Positions 23,792 through 35,415 of a stretch of 36,785 nucleotides of DNA are shown one piece after another. Both the position numbers and the translations under genes were made by a program. Source of the DNA: Lingula anatina (Eukaryota > Brachiopoda > Lingulata > Lingulida > Lingulidae); the NCBI RefSeq assembly GCF_001039355.2, contig NW_019774970.1:23719-60503 (forward strand), given 5' to 3'. The first letter of the stretch is position 1; every line of letters starts with the position of its first letter. The notes beneath the pieces were generated by a model that saw only the letters and a list, made by a program, of their open reading frames with translations, searched no databases and had not been told where the DNA came from.

Positions 23792-25580
23792 GACATCAAG
23801 AATAATGTTAATACATCTGCAGATTATAGGTAAAAGTTTTTATATGAATGTCATTTATGAAAGGGTACTCTTTTAATAGTTGTTATTTATTCATTCACAT
23901 CAGAAGTGGTGGGGTTGGGTAGTTGTGGTGGTGGTGGTGGTGGTGGTGTGTGTGTGTGTGTGGGGGGGTTACCCCTCCTATTTTATACAGGCATGCCAGT
24001 TGAAAGAACATGAAGCAGACATCCTGGTTAGGTGTATGCCCACCACCAATGCTATTGCTGTTTTTTTTTTCTGAAAGGTTACACATCCCCCTCATGTGCT
24101 CTGAATTTTATCTGCATTGCACTCTTTATTATTTAAACTGTTATAATTCAGTTGCAATATAAACACAATTGTATTAATCTAATTTCCTTTAATCTAATTT
24201 TTTAAAAGTGCCGTAAGATTTCCGATTGGAAACTCATTCACTGAGCTGCAAAACCTGGGAAATATCAAAACTGTGCTGGCTTTTGCACAAGTACTGTGCC
24301 TTTTGAAGTGCATATTTCTTGCTTTTGTTTGCTTTTAATTAGAAAGCATTTGAGAAGTTCTTAAGAAAAAAAGTGAGTCTTAAAACCTAAGTAGCAGCTT
24401 GGAGAAGGAACTTCAGTGCATCGAAATATAGCATACATGCAGTAATATCAAGTCATGTCTGTCAATATGTCCACCATCGCATTGTGCAAGATTATAAACT
24501 TATTTAGGCCAGCTGTGCAAAATATGCTCTGACTCAGTGGTTTATTTATTTTATTGTAATTTTATTATAATTGTAATTTTTTTTTTGCATTTTTGATATG
24601 ACTTCTCTTTTGAGAGACAGTGCTTATATACGGAGACGTTTTGTGTATTTAATGGGGATAATAAACAAAATCTAATAAAATGTCGTTTAGCAGTTGATGG
24701 TGTAAATGAAATATTGGCATCAGATTTTAATCCTAAAGGTCTGACACTAAATAAATTGTTCCTTACATGCCAAGGGTTAATTTTCCACCAGAGTGGAATG
24801 AATTTTTTCAAAATATCGTCACGTAATCATTAAAGCATGGAAGTAGTATTGTTCATGGAAGTAGACAGTAATAGTAGAAAAAGAGTGGCTATCTTCTGAG
24901 ACTTTCGGAAGACGGTCAGTACTTTCAAGTTTACATTGACGGGGATTAATTTTCTGTCGGCAGACGGTCAAAAATGGAGGATGGATCAACAAAGATAAAT
25001 TCGGAAGACTGTCAGAAAATATCTCTTGACCCGCTCCTGTTCACAACTACAGCACCTTCATGTACTATATACTCTCATGCTTTAAGATAACTTATGGTAT
25101 TTATTAAAGGAAAATGCTCCTTAGACCATAGGAGTATTCCAGTAATTCATGATAAGACTAGATACCTTTGACATTTTCGCCTAGACTAGACGCACTGTTT
25201 GTACATGTATGTTGACAAAATTCATAATTTAGCTTTCTAGATCATATCTGAATTCCAGTCGGGCAAACCTAACTTATTTGTAGTTCACAGAAAGGTATTT
25301 GTTGTCCTTCTCCGAACTGATTCCTATGGTGTTGTAATTTCCCTGCCTTAAGGTGCGGTTGTAATTAAATGGACGCTGTTATTTTAACTAAAGAATTCAC
25401 TCTTTTTACACAAACACACACACAAAAAAAAGAACCGCATTTGATATGGTGTCAAAGTGTCTTCAATCCCAGCGCTTAATAGAAAGTATATTATTCTTCT
25501 ATAAATTACTATAAATATAAATTATATATTAGCAAAATATGATATTCACAATCCTTACAAAATCCTTACCAAATAGTTCT
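22667..25580. other. DUSP19 3' flank; candidate poly(A) signals, microsatellites, no gene seen
   Basis: AATAAA occurs at 24660-24665, 24674-24679 and about 24750, roughly 2 kb past the stop; any could end the DUSP19 transcript. An A18 tract lies at about 22768-22785, (TTA)n at 23762-23791 and GGT/GT repeats at about 23924-23967. MITE copy 2 is at 24890-25039. A 95-codon open frame near 23369 has no recognisable domain and sits in this probable 3'UTR, so I do not call it a gene. Confidence 0.5.
24890..25039. mobile_element. MITE copy 2 (same family as 1894-2061)
   Basis: Shares GGAAGACGGTCA, TTTCAAGTTTACATTGACGG and GGTCAAAAATGGAGGATGGA with the copy at 28644, and matches the copy at 1894 in the opposite orientation. 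The right end is a degraded CCCGCTCCTG; the left inverted end is lost. Confidence 0.7.
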
Positions 25581-25589
25581 TCGCAGTCA

Positions 25590-25627
25590 GGAGGGGGTGG
25601 GGGTTGCATTAACTACCCCCACCCTCC
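25590..25627. repeat. GC-rich hairpin with G-tracts upstream of GLOD5
   Basis: GGAGGGGGTGGGGGT at 25590-25604 faces ACCCCCACCCTCC at 25615-25627. The arms pair over 13 bases with a 2-base bulge and a 10-base loop. The G-tracts on each strand could also stack as quadruplexes. It lies about 450 bases before the GLOD5 start. Confidence 0.7.
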
Positions 25628-26082
25628 ATTTGTCATCCTGCTCATCAGGGTGAAATGACTCTCACATGGGAGCTAGAGGAGAGGCACATGTGTAATTGGA
25701 AACGTGCCTTTCACAGAGGAAAGTAGAACAACCTGGGAAAACACCTTTCTCTCAACTCATAATCATTTATCGTAGCCCCGGTATAACAAAACCGAGGGTC
25801 CGTGTAACAGGAAGTCCGCCCTTCATTTAGTTATAATGGTTAGGGTTAGCCTGACTTAAAATGGGTCAAAATCTAGGGCGAGGCTTACCTGTACAAATGA
25901 ATGAGAAGCGGACTGTCTGTCATGGGGGACTCTCTGTCACGTTACACCGGCCCGGTTGTCCATTATCTGGAAGTCGTTTTTGGCTCATTAAAACTCTCTT
26001 TGTCTCTTTTTCAGATAATTTTGGCAAAAATACACATCTAAGGTCCACGATATCTTCTATCCTAGTAGATACACTGATAAAA

Positions 26083-28199
<2,117 letters not shown>

Positions 28200-28216
28200 G
28201 TCTGTGGCGGGGAGTA

Positions 28217-28563
28217 CGAGGGTTGATTGATAAGAAGTGAGTACCTGAAATGGCCTTTTTCAATTTGGGAAAAAGATAATAGTCAGAGGGAGCAACATCA
28301 GGCGAGTAAGGTGGATGTTCTATCAGTTCAAAGCCACACTCGTTGATTGCAGCCATGGCAATGGCAGACTTGTGAGCAGGGGCATTTTGCAAAAGTCACT
28401 TGCCTTGCTTATTTGAGAGTGCTACCTCGTCGACATATACTAACCAAACGACACCAAACTTCGGCTACACACCTTTAAATAGTCAGGGAATAGAAGGACT
28501 GAAAAGGGATATCCCTGCTTAACCCCTTCCACACGAGGCTCACTACTTATCAATCAACCCTCG
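28217..28563 (-). mobile_element. Internally deleted mariner element in the GLOD5 3' region
   Basis: Inverted ends of about 25 bp: CGAGGGTTGATTGATAAGAA at 28217, and its complement ending at 28563 with one mismatch. TA dinucleotides flank both sides (28215-28216, 28564-28565), the mariner target duplication. On the minus strand, 28392 to about 28230 encodes a transposase C-terminal piece with NAPAHKSA and YSPDVAPSDYYLFPKLK, the third catalytic Asp region of D,D34D transposases. Only 347 of the usual roughly 1300 bases remain and the HDN motif before APAH is altered, so it is inactive. Confidence 0.88.
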
Positions 28564-28643
28564 TAAATAGAATGATATAAAATGAAAATAAAATAAACGA
28601 TAATAGGGCGCCATCTATAACCGAACCTTATACATATACATAT

Positions 28644-28811
28644 CAGGGGCGGACGGCAGCCGTCATTTGAGTCTTCCGGAAAACGGTCAGAATTTTTCAA
28701 GTTTACATTGACGGGCATTTAACTTTTATTGTCGGAAGACGGTCAAAAATGGAGGATGGATCAACAAAAATAATTTAGAAGACTGTCTGAAAATCTCTGG
28801 ATTCGCACCAG
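28644..28811. mobile_element. MITE copy 3 (same family)
   Basis: Begins CAGGGGCGGA like copy 1, contains the family's GGAAGACGGTCAAAAATGG core, and ends in a degraded GGATTCGCACCAG. Its last 50 bases form the left edge of a segment duplicated at 29185. Confidence 0.7.
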
Positions 28812-29184
28812 CATGTGAGTGTGTATGGACGCCTCGAGGGGCATAAACACTGCTTTATTGTTGATGGTAAAAAACACTGCTTTGTTGATTGCCAAATGAC
28901 AAAAACTCATCAATAGTGTAATTCACCACTATTGGCAAACATGCACTTCAAGCAATAATGTGAAAACACAGCTGGTGGTGTTATTGATAATTCGATGGTG
29001 AAACAATGCCCATCTTTGCTTTGAGAGAATGTTTTACTCAAAAGTATATAGTTTTACATCTCTAAAGCGAATTTCAAAAATTAATACAGCAATTAAAAGT
29101 CATCTTTTAATTGTATACACAAACGTTAACAGAGCCCTATCATAAGTACATGTACGGATCTTTTCACAACTACAAGGCAATGGG

Positions 29185-29233
29185 TCAACAAAGATAATTT
29201 AGAAGACTGACTGAAAATCTCTGGATCCGCCCT
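29185..29233. mobile_element. MITE fragment (copy 4)
   Basis: Only the right end of the family (TCAACAAAGATAATTTAGAA to GGATCCGCCC) is present. It was carried here as part of the duplicated segment, not by its own transposition. Confidence 0.65.
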
Positions 29234-29248
29234 TAATGTGAGTGTGTA

Positions 29249-29284
29249 CAAGAAGTTATAAAGAGATCTCTTTATAACTTCTTG
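29249..29284. repeat. 36-bp perfect palindrome inserted with a 7-bp duplication
   Basis: The left arm CAAGAAGTTATAAAGAGA is followed directly by its exact reverse complement with no spacer. Unit 1 of the surrounding repeat reads GTGTGTA-TGGACG. Unit 2 reads GTGTGTA-palindrome-GTGTGTA-TGGACG, so the palindrome is an insertion flanked by a 7-base direct repeat. Confidence 0.9.
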
Positions 29285-29507
29285 GTGTGTATGGACGCCC
29301 CGAGGGGCATAAACACTGTTTTTGTTGATGGCATAAACGCTGCTTTGTTGATGGCCAAATGAGAGTAACTCATCAATAATGTAATTCACCACTATTGGCA
29401 AACATGCACTTCAAGCAATAATGTGAAAACACAGCTGGTGGTGTTATTGATAATTCAATGGTGAAACAATGCCCATCTTTGCTTTGAAAGAATGTTTTAC
29501 TCAAAAG

Positions 29508-30333
29508 GTGATTGGAACAGGTTTGCTGCAGCAAATCAATGCTCTATGGTCGAAAAATGTCTCACGAAAAACATAATATACAAAACAACGGTGCAGACCG
29601 GGAGTGTAAAAAAATACAGAATATAGATTGGCATCTCCATCAGTACATGTGCGTATGTACATTCATGAAAAATCGCATTGCTCTCAACTTGTTTTCTTTA
29701 AAGGGATAAAAACCGTTCGTAAGATGTCCACATTTCACAATAAATACATTGTAAATAACTCATAGATATATAATAAATTCTATTTTGCCCCCAAAACGGT
29801 GGTTAAGACAATTATTTTTGAATTTTTACTTGCCATCATATTACGTGACCTCCATAGATGGACTAACCCGCCAAAAACCCTGGTTTGACCGTATTCAACA
29901 TCTTCTGCTGTATGCCGGAGAAACTCACGACCAGAAAATCCCCAACAGTTGAGACAAGCTTTGATCCAAGAGTGGAACAAAATCTTCCAAAAAAGATTGG
30001 TGGGACTAGTGAACAGCATGACCTGCAGCACAGTGCACGTGGGAGTCAAAACCGCCAATGATATAAATTACTTTATACTAGTCTTAATAAAGAAATGCGA
30101 TCAGAATTTTGAAATTGATTGTAATTTTCCATGGAGAATTACAAGCGGTTTTGTTTTATTAGAATAATCGGTAAAAGAATCTGCAAAAGCGCTTATTTTC
30201 AGGGTCCATATTGAAAAACCCATGTCATCCATAGGAAATGTGCAATATAATTGTGTTATTTTTCTTTTGCATGTTTAGTGAAAAAACGCTTTGTGTCTGC
30301 AACGATACAACTGTGCAATAAGAAAGGTTGACA
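29508..30333. other. No gene seen
   Basis: Open frames on both strands up to 92 codons (for example minus-strand 30058-29780) lack recognisable domains or splice context. Confidence 0.4.
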
Positions 30334-31320
30334 TTTTTTTTACAACGTTTATTCGAAAGAAATGGAGGCAAAGCGCTGGGAGCATTAAATGCTCTCCACA
30401 AAATTAAATAAGTAAATAAATAAAACAAATGGATACGTGTATACAACAGAATAAAATGTCTAACTTCAAATATTTCAATATGGAGCACAAAAGTTTCCAG
30501 AACTAATTAAGTACAGAAAGAAAGAAAATAAAAGAAAGAAGAAAAAGATCGTAACTAGTTTGGTCAAATAGAGAAGAGATAGTACATGTACTTATTGAGT
30601 GATGACAAGGTTTTCGAGTAGAAAATTTGCAATAGTTTCGAATATCATTTCATTTTGGGTAGGTGATAGAGATCCATGACCGTAGAGAAATAGGGGCAAC
30701 TTTTCTTTTTGTGTTTTGAAAGAGGTCTTTCGTTCATGTAGAATTTCATTTATTTTTTGGTAAAGGGGAGGGTACCTTATATTGAGTGAGGGGCATCTGA
30801 AAAAGAAGTGCAGAGGAGTTTCAAGGGCACTGCAGGTGCAGTGCGGTGTGTCAATAGTAGTCAAATTATGCCTAAACAATTCTGCTCTAAATAAACACCC
30901 GACCCTCGCTCTGTTAAGAATTTTTTTCTTGATTTCTGTCCAAGTTTAGTGTTGTTGTTGAAAGCGACCCAGCAGTGAGGTGATTTTTTATGGAGTTCTA
31001 AAGATGAGATTGAAGGTAAAGATTTAGTGGAGGAGGAGAGTTGATCACATGAAGACATTAAAAAATAGTTAACTGAAGTACGGGGGTACTTAGGAGGAAG
31101 TTTAAAGGCTCTTTTGTTATTTTCTCGGGTTAGTATTGGAAAAGGGTTTCTGAATGGATGGAATATATCAGATGGTTGGCAATTGTATCATAATCAATAA
31201 CTTTTATTAGGTGTGACAGCAATCTTGAGCAATAGGTTATTTCTTGATCAAGGAAACCAGGTACGGAGAGATTTTCATTAGATATATGGCTCCTTTCAGG
31301 ATTTATCTTAGAGATCAATG
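30334..31320 (-). mobile_element. Decayed 3' end of a non-LTR retrotransposon (LINE)
   Basis: On the minus strand, a reading frame to 30592 contains ILNRARVGCLFRAELFRHNL and then CTCSALETPLHFFFRC, a C-x-C-x7-H-x4-C knuckle as found at the end of ORF2 in many LINEs. Upstream pieces at 31058-30900 and 31318-31130 continue with frameshifts and stops. Downstream, AATAAA (30353-30348) is followed by A8 ending at 30334, consistent with the element's 3' terminus. The family is not assigned. Confidence 0.7.
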
Positions 31321-32381
31321 CCTTTTATAAACAATAAAAATTGTTTTTTTGAATTATAATTTTGTAGACCATTTTGTTTTTTAATATATATTCTCCATGC
31401 TTGTTTTATCACTATAACTGGTTTATATGAAATAGATTGAAATACGCGTAGAATAATTAAATACAAACATATTTATTTGCAATAAAAATACACTGCTCTC
31501 TATCTGCTCTTCCTAATCAACATTTTTAAGACATCCACCGCGTCATAATAATGTACAACACCCCAAAACTAACAGGTGTTTTGCATGTAAGTTAATAAGC
31601 CTTAAGAAGACCTACTTATAACAAATTATCCAGCATTAATTGATAGCGAAAGCATATAAATGCCCGCAGAGCACCTATATTTGCCAACAGAGCAGAAAAA
31701 AGCTATAAAAAAACGTGAATAATACGTGCCAGTAGATCGATTTGTGAATGACAAAAACAGTTGTCGGTAGTGTATATTTCAATAAAGTACAAATAAAACA
31801 ATCAATTTCCTTTTGTCACCGACAGTCTCGTCCAATAAAGCCTTTCTTAAGAATGGTTCCATTTACACGCTTCGCGCCAGTTCCATATTCGGTGCAGCTC
31901 CATTCATCCAGCGGAGAGTCGGAATTTGACTGCATGTAATAGGTTTCAGCATGTTGTAAAGGAATAAAAGGTATTTAGTTATTTATAGGCTTTAAAAATT
32001 ATATAACCACTCTTACGGGGGGGGGGGGGGGGGGGCTTTTATTTTTGTAGTATGTATGTATGTATGTATGTAAACTTTTCCATTGATTGCAGAAATTAGT
32101 CAATGTAAACTTATGTATCTGATAATTACTGCTCTTCAGTGTGAACTTAAATTTCTTATTCTATTCCTGACTCATTAATTGTACTTTTTTATGAAAACAT
32201 TGATAGGTAATAATGTAAGACTGAGTTGAAAAAATCCCTATAGCTTACTAGTATATCCATAAGTCCATATTGGTACTTACCTGCCAATGCAGTCAAACAC
32301 GTTTAGAGCATTTAATCAAATGTAAATGCATCCATCGCGTCAGCACACTAAGTATCGCTATAACAACCAAACACATATTGG
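31321..32381. other. Non-coding stretch with a G19 tract and (ATGT)n
   Basis: No gene seen. A run of 19 G lies at 32017-32035 and about six ATGT units at 32049-32073, some 350 bases before the next promoter. Confidence 0.6.
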
Positions 32382-32388
32382 TATAAAA
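32382..32388 (+). promoter_or_regulatory. TATA box candidate (TATAAAA)
   Basis: TATAAAA in GGTATAAAAACC, 121 bases before the ATG at 32509. This would place a transcription start near 32412 and leave a 5'UTR of about 97 bases. Confidence 0.55.
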
Positions 32389-32508
32389 ACCACCATGGAT
32401 TCGTATCAGAGTATAAGTGTCTCTGCACAAGACTGCCTTAGTAGACAAAAAAATTTATAGGCAGTTCCCCGAAGAGATTTATATAAATTGAAAGAAGATT
32501 GAGAACGA

Positions 32509-32721
32509 ATGTCTGCAGGCAATGGAAGTCAGGCGCAAGGGATGGTGGTCCCGAAGATAAAGGACTGGGAAGACCTTGAAAAGAAGTTTAAAGAAGCAGA
32601 CACAGCAGAATTGATCAAATATGTACTGGATAAGGAACAAGACATTAAGGTTCATTGCAGTGAGAGTGGAGAGACAGCGCTGCATCTTACCGCCTATTAT
32701 CGCGAAAACGACGGAGACGTG
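32509..32721 (+). CDS. First coding exon of an unidentified protein, ankyrin-like
   Basis: 71 codons ending in phase 0 at a strong donor (ACGTG then GTGAGT). The sequence opens MSAGNGSQAQGMVV, continues with a charged helix (DWEDLEKKFKEADTAEL) and reaches GETALHLTAYYREN. The last part resembles the 'G.TALH.A' core of an ankyrin repeat, with an x-x-L-I-K-Y-V-L-D helix before it. A TATA box lies at the right distance upstream. No following exon of this gene can be recognised in the remaining 4 kb, so the gene either has a long intron and continues past the window or is a fragment. The function is unknown. Confidence 0.55.
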
Positions 32722-33924
32722 GTGAGTATATCGCAATATTCCACACTTATTGTTTGCACACTAAACAGCCATGCTGTTGGTTCCTATTCCTTGTGTAGTT
32801 TAACCTCTTGTCTTTTGTATTTTGTAGAGCTTGCCAAGCCCAATACTGGTGTCTTTTTTTTATACGGTATAGGAGTTCGTTGCGCTATCAAAATGTATCA
32901 AAAAGTACAATATCGCAATATTCAGTGGTGAAAATAAAATGTGAAATACTCTAAAATTGGCAGAGATGAGCCCATAGTAACTTTTAAACTTGAGTAAGAA
33001 ATCATATAGCCTATATGTGCAATCCGTGGCCTTGTAATTGACCTTTGACCTACTTTTCATCATGAAATGAACTTAGCAAGTTTGCTGGCTTCTTTTCGAG
33101 AAGTCATCTTTATTGCATTTAAAAATCACAAATATTATTTACTAGAGAACCTGTCTGGTTGTTGGGCTAATCAAGTATTCATACTTTAAATGTAGAAAAT
33201 AATATGGTAATATTAATGTCTACATTTGTTTTCAACTTTTGAAAGCAAACGTTATTTAAAAATTAGTTGTACATTGTATATACGTTGTATATTTCCATCT
33301 TCAAGGGGATTTCAGCTATAAAACTGATTGGTTTTTCAAATGAAGCTGAATTTTAGTCCTATGTTTTTTTCCTGTACGTTTGAGAATAGTAAGTGGCATG
33401 ATTTTCGTAATATGTACTATGGAGGCAGTGCCCAAAATACGGCTTTCTTCAGTTATGATGCAATATTACATTATGCTTAACAGCATAATCACAACTTATC
33501 TTTAATTAGGCATAAAATACCCAACTTGCTCTATTCTGAGATTTTGAATATTGCGAGGGATTGAATCTGACAAACTGCCCTGATTTGAGTTTATATCTAT
33601 TTTTGACACTTAATTACACAATACACGGTCACAGGTTTAGATGTAGACAATGTCAAAAGAACATTTTTACGTATCTAATTAGTTCATAATGAAACTGAGG
33701 AAAAGCCACATATACAAAGGAAGGACATAACTAAAACAAAACTGAACCGATCAAGCTTATATTTGAACTTGATCTGTTTATTATTCCTATAAATCAGTCC
33801 TACAAATTGTAAAGCAAAATATGAAAGGGTTTCATGTTTTCTGTATAATGGTGGATAAAATATGCTGGAGAAAGCAAAAAAAAAAAAAAAAAAAAAAAAT
33901 CTCGATCTGTATTCTAGTAATTAC
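32722..33924. other. No gene seen; probable intron or spacer
   Basis: AT-rich sequence, with a long A-tract at about 33876-33899 just before the stem-loop array. No exon with domain similarity or a plausible acceptor-to-donor frame was recognised. Confidence 0.45.
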
Positions 33925-34546
33925 GTGTTGGGGGTGGTCGGCTCATGCCCTAGTTAGATTCCACTTTAATAACACGATTCAGAGCTGGGCCTCTGAGGAC
34001 GTGTATTTTGACAGCGCCCCTTGCATAGTTGAGAGGGACTTTTTGAGTGTGTAAGGCTTCTCGCTTTTATTATGAGGAAAGATCGTCTCTGATAGGAAGG
34101 TAGGTGTCTTACCTACATAGTATCAGATTTATAGATATCGGTCTACATAGGGTGCCCTGAAAAGGGCATTTCGTGATTGGCACGATAGAGGCGTCTCGCC
34201 TTTCGAGGGAAGGGGGATGGTGGAATGGTTGCAGTGTTGGGGGTGGTCGGCTCATGCCCTAGTTAGATTCCACTTTACCAAAATAACACGATTCAGAGCT
34301 GGGCCTCTGAGGACGTGTATTTTGACAGCGCCCCTTGCATAGCTGAGAGCGACTTTTTGAGTGTGTAAGGCTTCTCGCCTTTATTATGAGGAAAGATCGT
34401 CTCTGATAGGAAGGTAGGTGTCTTACCTACATAGTATCAGATTTATAGATATCGGTCTACATAGGGTGCCCTGAAAAGGGCATTTCGTGATTGGCACGAT
34501 AGAGGCGTCTCGCCTTTCGAGGGAGGGGGGATGGTGGACTGGTTGC
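33925..34546. repeat. Tandem repeat of about 309 bp, two units, rich in stem-loops
   Basis: Unit 1 is 33925-34233 and unit 2 is 34234-34546, each starting GTGTTGGGGGTGGTCGGCTC. They are nearly identical apart from a 6-base insertion and scattered changes. Each unit contains the same ordered stem-loops: AAGGC-TTCTC-GCCTT (34367-34381 in unit 2, worn in unit 1); GTAGGT-GTCTT-ACCTAC (34100, 34414); TGCCCT-GAAA-AGGGCA (34153, 34467); TCGTG-ATTGG-CACGA (34171, 34485); AGGC-GTCTC-GCCT (34189, 34503). No long reading frame runs through it. Confidence 0.88.
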
Positions 34547-34644
34547 AGAAAGCGCTTTTCGGTCAACAAGTCACCTTCATCAGCTGCAGAGTCCGAGATA
34601 CAAAAAAAAAAAAAGGAAAAATTTAGGGACGTAGGGGTTGGTAA

Positions 34645-34821
34645 GCAATGGTGTCTCGCCTTTGTTTAGTAAGTTTTCATCAATGGTGTCTCGCCATTGT
34701 GAATGATACGAGCCATCTCGGCTTTTAAGTATCATGCTTTGTTTAATGTGTTTTCATCAATGGTGTCTCGCCATTGTGAGTGATACAAGCCATCTCGGCT
34801 TTATAGTACCCTCTACCAGGG
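34645..34821. repeat. 77-bp tandem stem-loop repeat (two and a half units)
   Basis: Units begin TTTGTTTA at 34661 and 34738; a partial unit precedes at 34645. Each unit has CAATGG-TGTCTCG-CCATTG (34681-34699, 34758-34776) and AGCC-ATCTC-GGCT (34711-34723, 34788-34800). In the first unit the second hairpin is enclosed by a further 7-bp stem, ATGATAC (34703) with GTATCAT (34729). CCCT-CTACC-AGGG closes the array at 34809-34821. Confidence 0.88.
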
Positions 34822-35118
34822 CGACTGATAGATTTTTACGGATATTCACAGATATGTCTCTAGCTAGATAGATTGTCATTTTAAGCTCAAGTCACCCTGT
34901 ACAGAAATCTCAAGGTTGATTACATGGCTAGTAATTGTTTGCATAACTGCTCAGGCACTGCCACTTGGCAGGTCCAGTCCAAGTCTGCGTGACAGCAATC
35001 AAGACAGTTAATTGCTCTGAATTTAATCACTTGCTCTTCTGACACAGATAAAAATAGCCCCCAGTGAATAGCTTATTACTTCAGCTAACTGTGGAATCCC
35101 CTGAAGTAGTTGCAGAGG

Positions 35119-35126
35119 TATAAATA
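35119..35126 (+). promoter_or_regulatory. TATA box candidate (TATAAATA)
   Basis: TATAAATA lies 43 bases before the ATG at 35162, which gives a very short 5'UTR of about 13-15 bases if transcription starts about 30 bases downstream. Confidence 0.55.
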
Positions 35127-35161
35127 CTGGTGCAGTAACAGCCTGAAAGCATTGTTACGGT

Positions 35162-35341
35162 ATGGAGCGTGAAGAAGCAGATCGGATAGTAAGCAAATTT
35201 TGGAATTTCGAAGGGCTGACAGAATATCAATTTGAAGCGGTGAGTGCTGCAGTCAGTGGGAAGGACGTGTACATATATGTTGGAATAAAATGTACTGGGT
35301 GGAAAAAATCTCAAATTTTAATAAAAGTACTGATGGAATAA
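35162..35341 (+). CDS. N-terminal piece of a RecQ-type helicase-like protein (fragment or first exon)
   Basis: The frame MEREEADRIVSKFWNFEGL is followed by TEYQFEAVSAAVSGKDVYIY. The pattern aromatic-x-L-x-x-x-Q-x-E-A-(V/I)-x-A-x-x-x-G-K-D-V is that of the Q-motif and the lead-in to motif I in RecQ-type helicases. Where the family has a T-G-x-G-K-S P-loop, this frame reads CTGWKKS and then enters a 53-bp tandem repeat and stops. Two strong alternatives exist for an exon end: GCG then GTGAGT after residue 26 (35239), or GAC then GTGTAC after residue 35. The real P-loop may therefore be in a later exon outside the window, or this is a broken copy. The assignment rests on a short match. Confidence 0.4.
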   Translation: MEREEADRIVSKFWNFEGLTEYQFEAVSAAVSGKDVYIYVGIKCTGWKKSQILIKVLME

Positions 35342-35408
35342 AAGTACTGGGTGGACAAAAATCTCGAAATTTAATCAAAGTACTGGATGGAATAAAAGTA
35401 CTGCCCGG
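35281..35408. repeat. 53-54 bp tandem repeat, about 2.4 units
   Basis: TGGAATAAAA(T)GTACTG recurs at 35281, 35334 and 35388, each followed by GGTGGA(A/C)AAAATCTC or a shortened form. It overlaps the end of the helicase-like reading frame. Confidence 0.85.
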
Positions 35409-35415
35409 AAAAAAC

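Larger units (their letters stand above)
28761..29507. repeat. Duplicated segment, units 28761-29044 and 29185-29507
   Basis: The two units match closely from the MITE end (TCAACAAAAATAATTTAGAA) through ATTCACCACTATTGGCAAAC to GAATGTTTTACTCAAAAG. Unit 2 has a 42-43 base insertion containing a perfect palindrome. The 140-base spacer is not part of the repeat. No open frame of note is shared. Confidence 0.85.

Noticed and set aside
25861-26082. In-frame 74-codon extension upstream of the GLOD5 start
   Set aside because: The composition is unlike the protein, and a good acceptor at about 26014 suggests a 5'UTR exon boundary; the domain fits the ATG at 26083.
29780-30058. 92-codon minus-strand frame
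   Set aside because: No recognised family, no splice or promoter context, and an overlapping plus-strand frame of similar size.
30225-30488. 87-codon minus-strand frame with WRAFNAPSALPPFLSNKRC
   Set aside because: It lies across the 3'UTR and poly(A) end of the LINE, so it is not a separate gene.
33876-33899. Long A-tract before the stem-loop array as a retroposon tail
   Set aside because: No retroposon body with target duplication could be recognised on either side.
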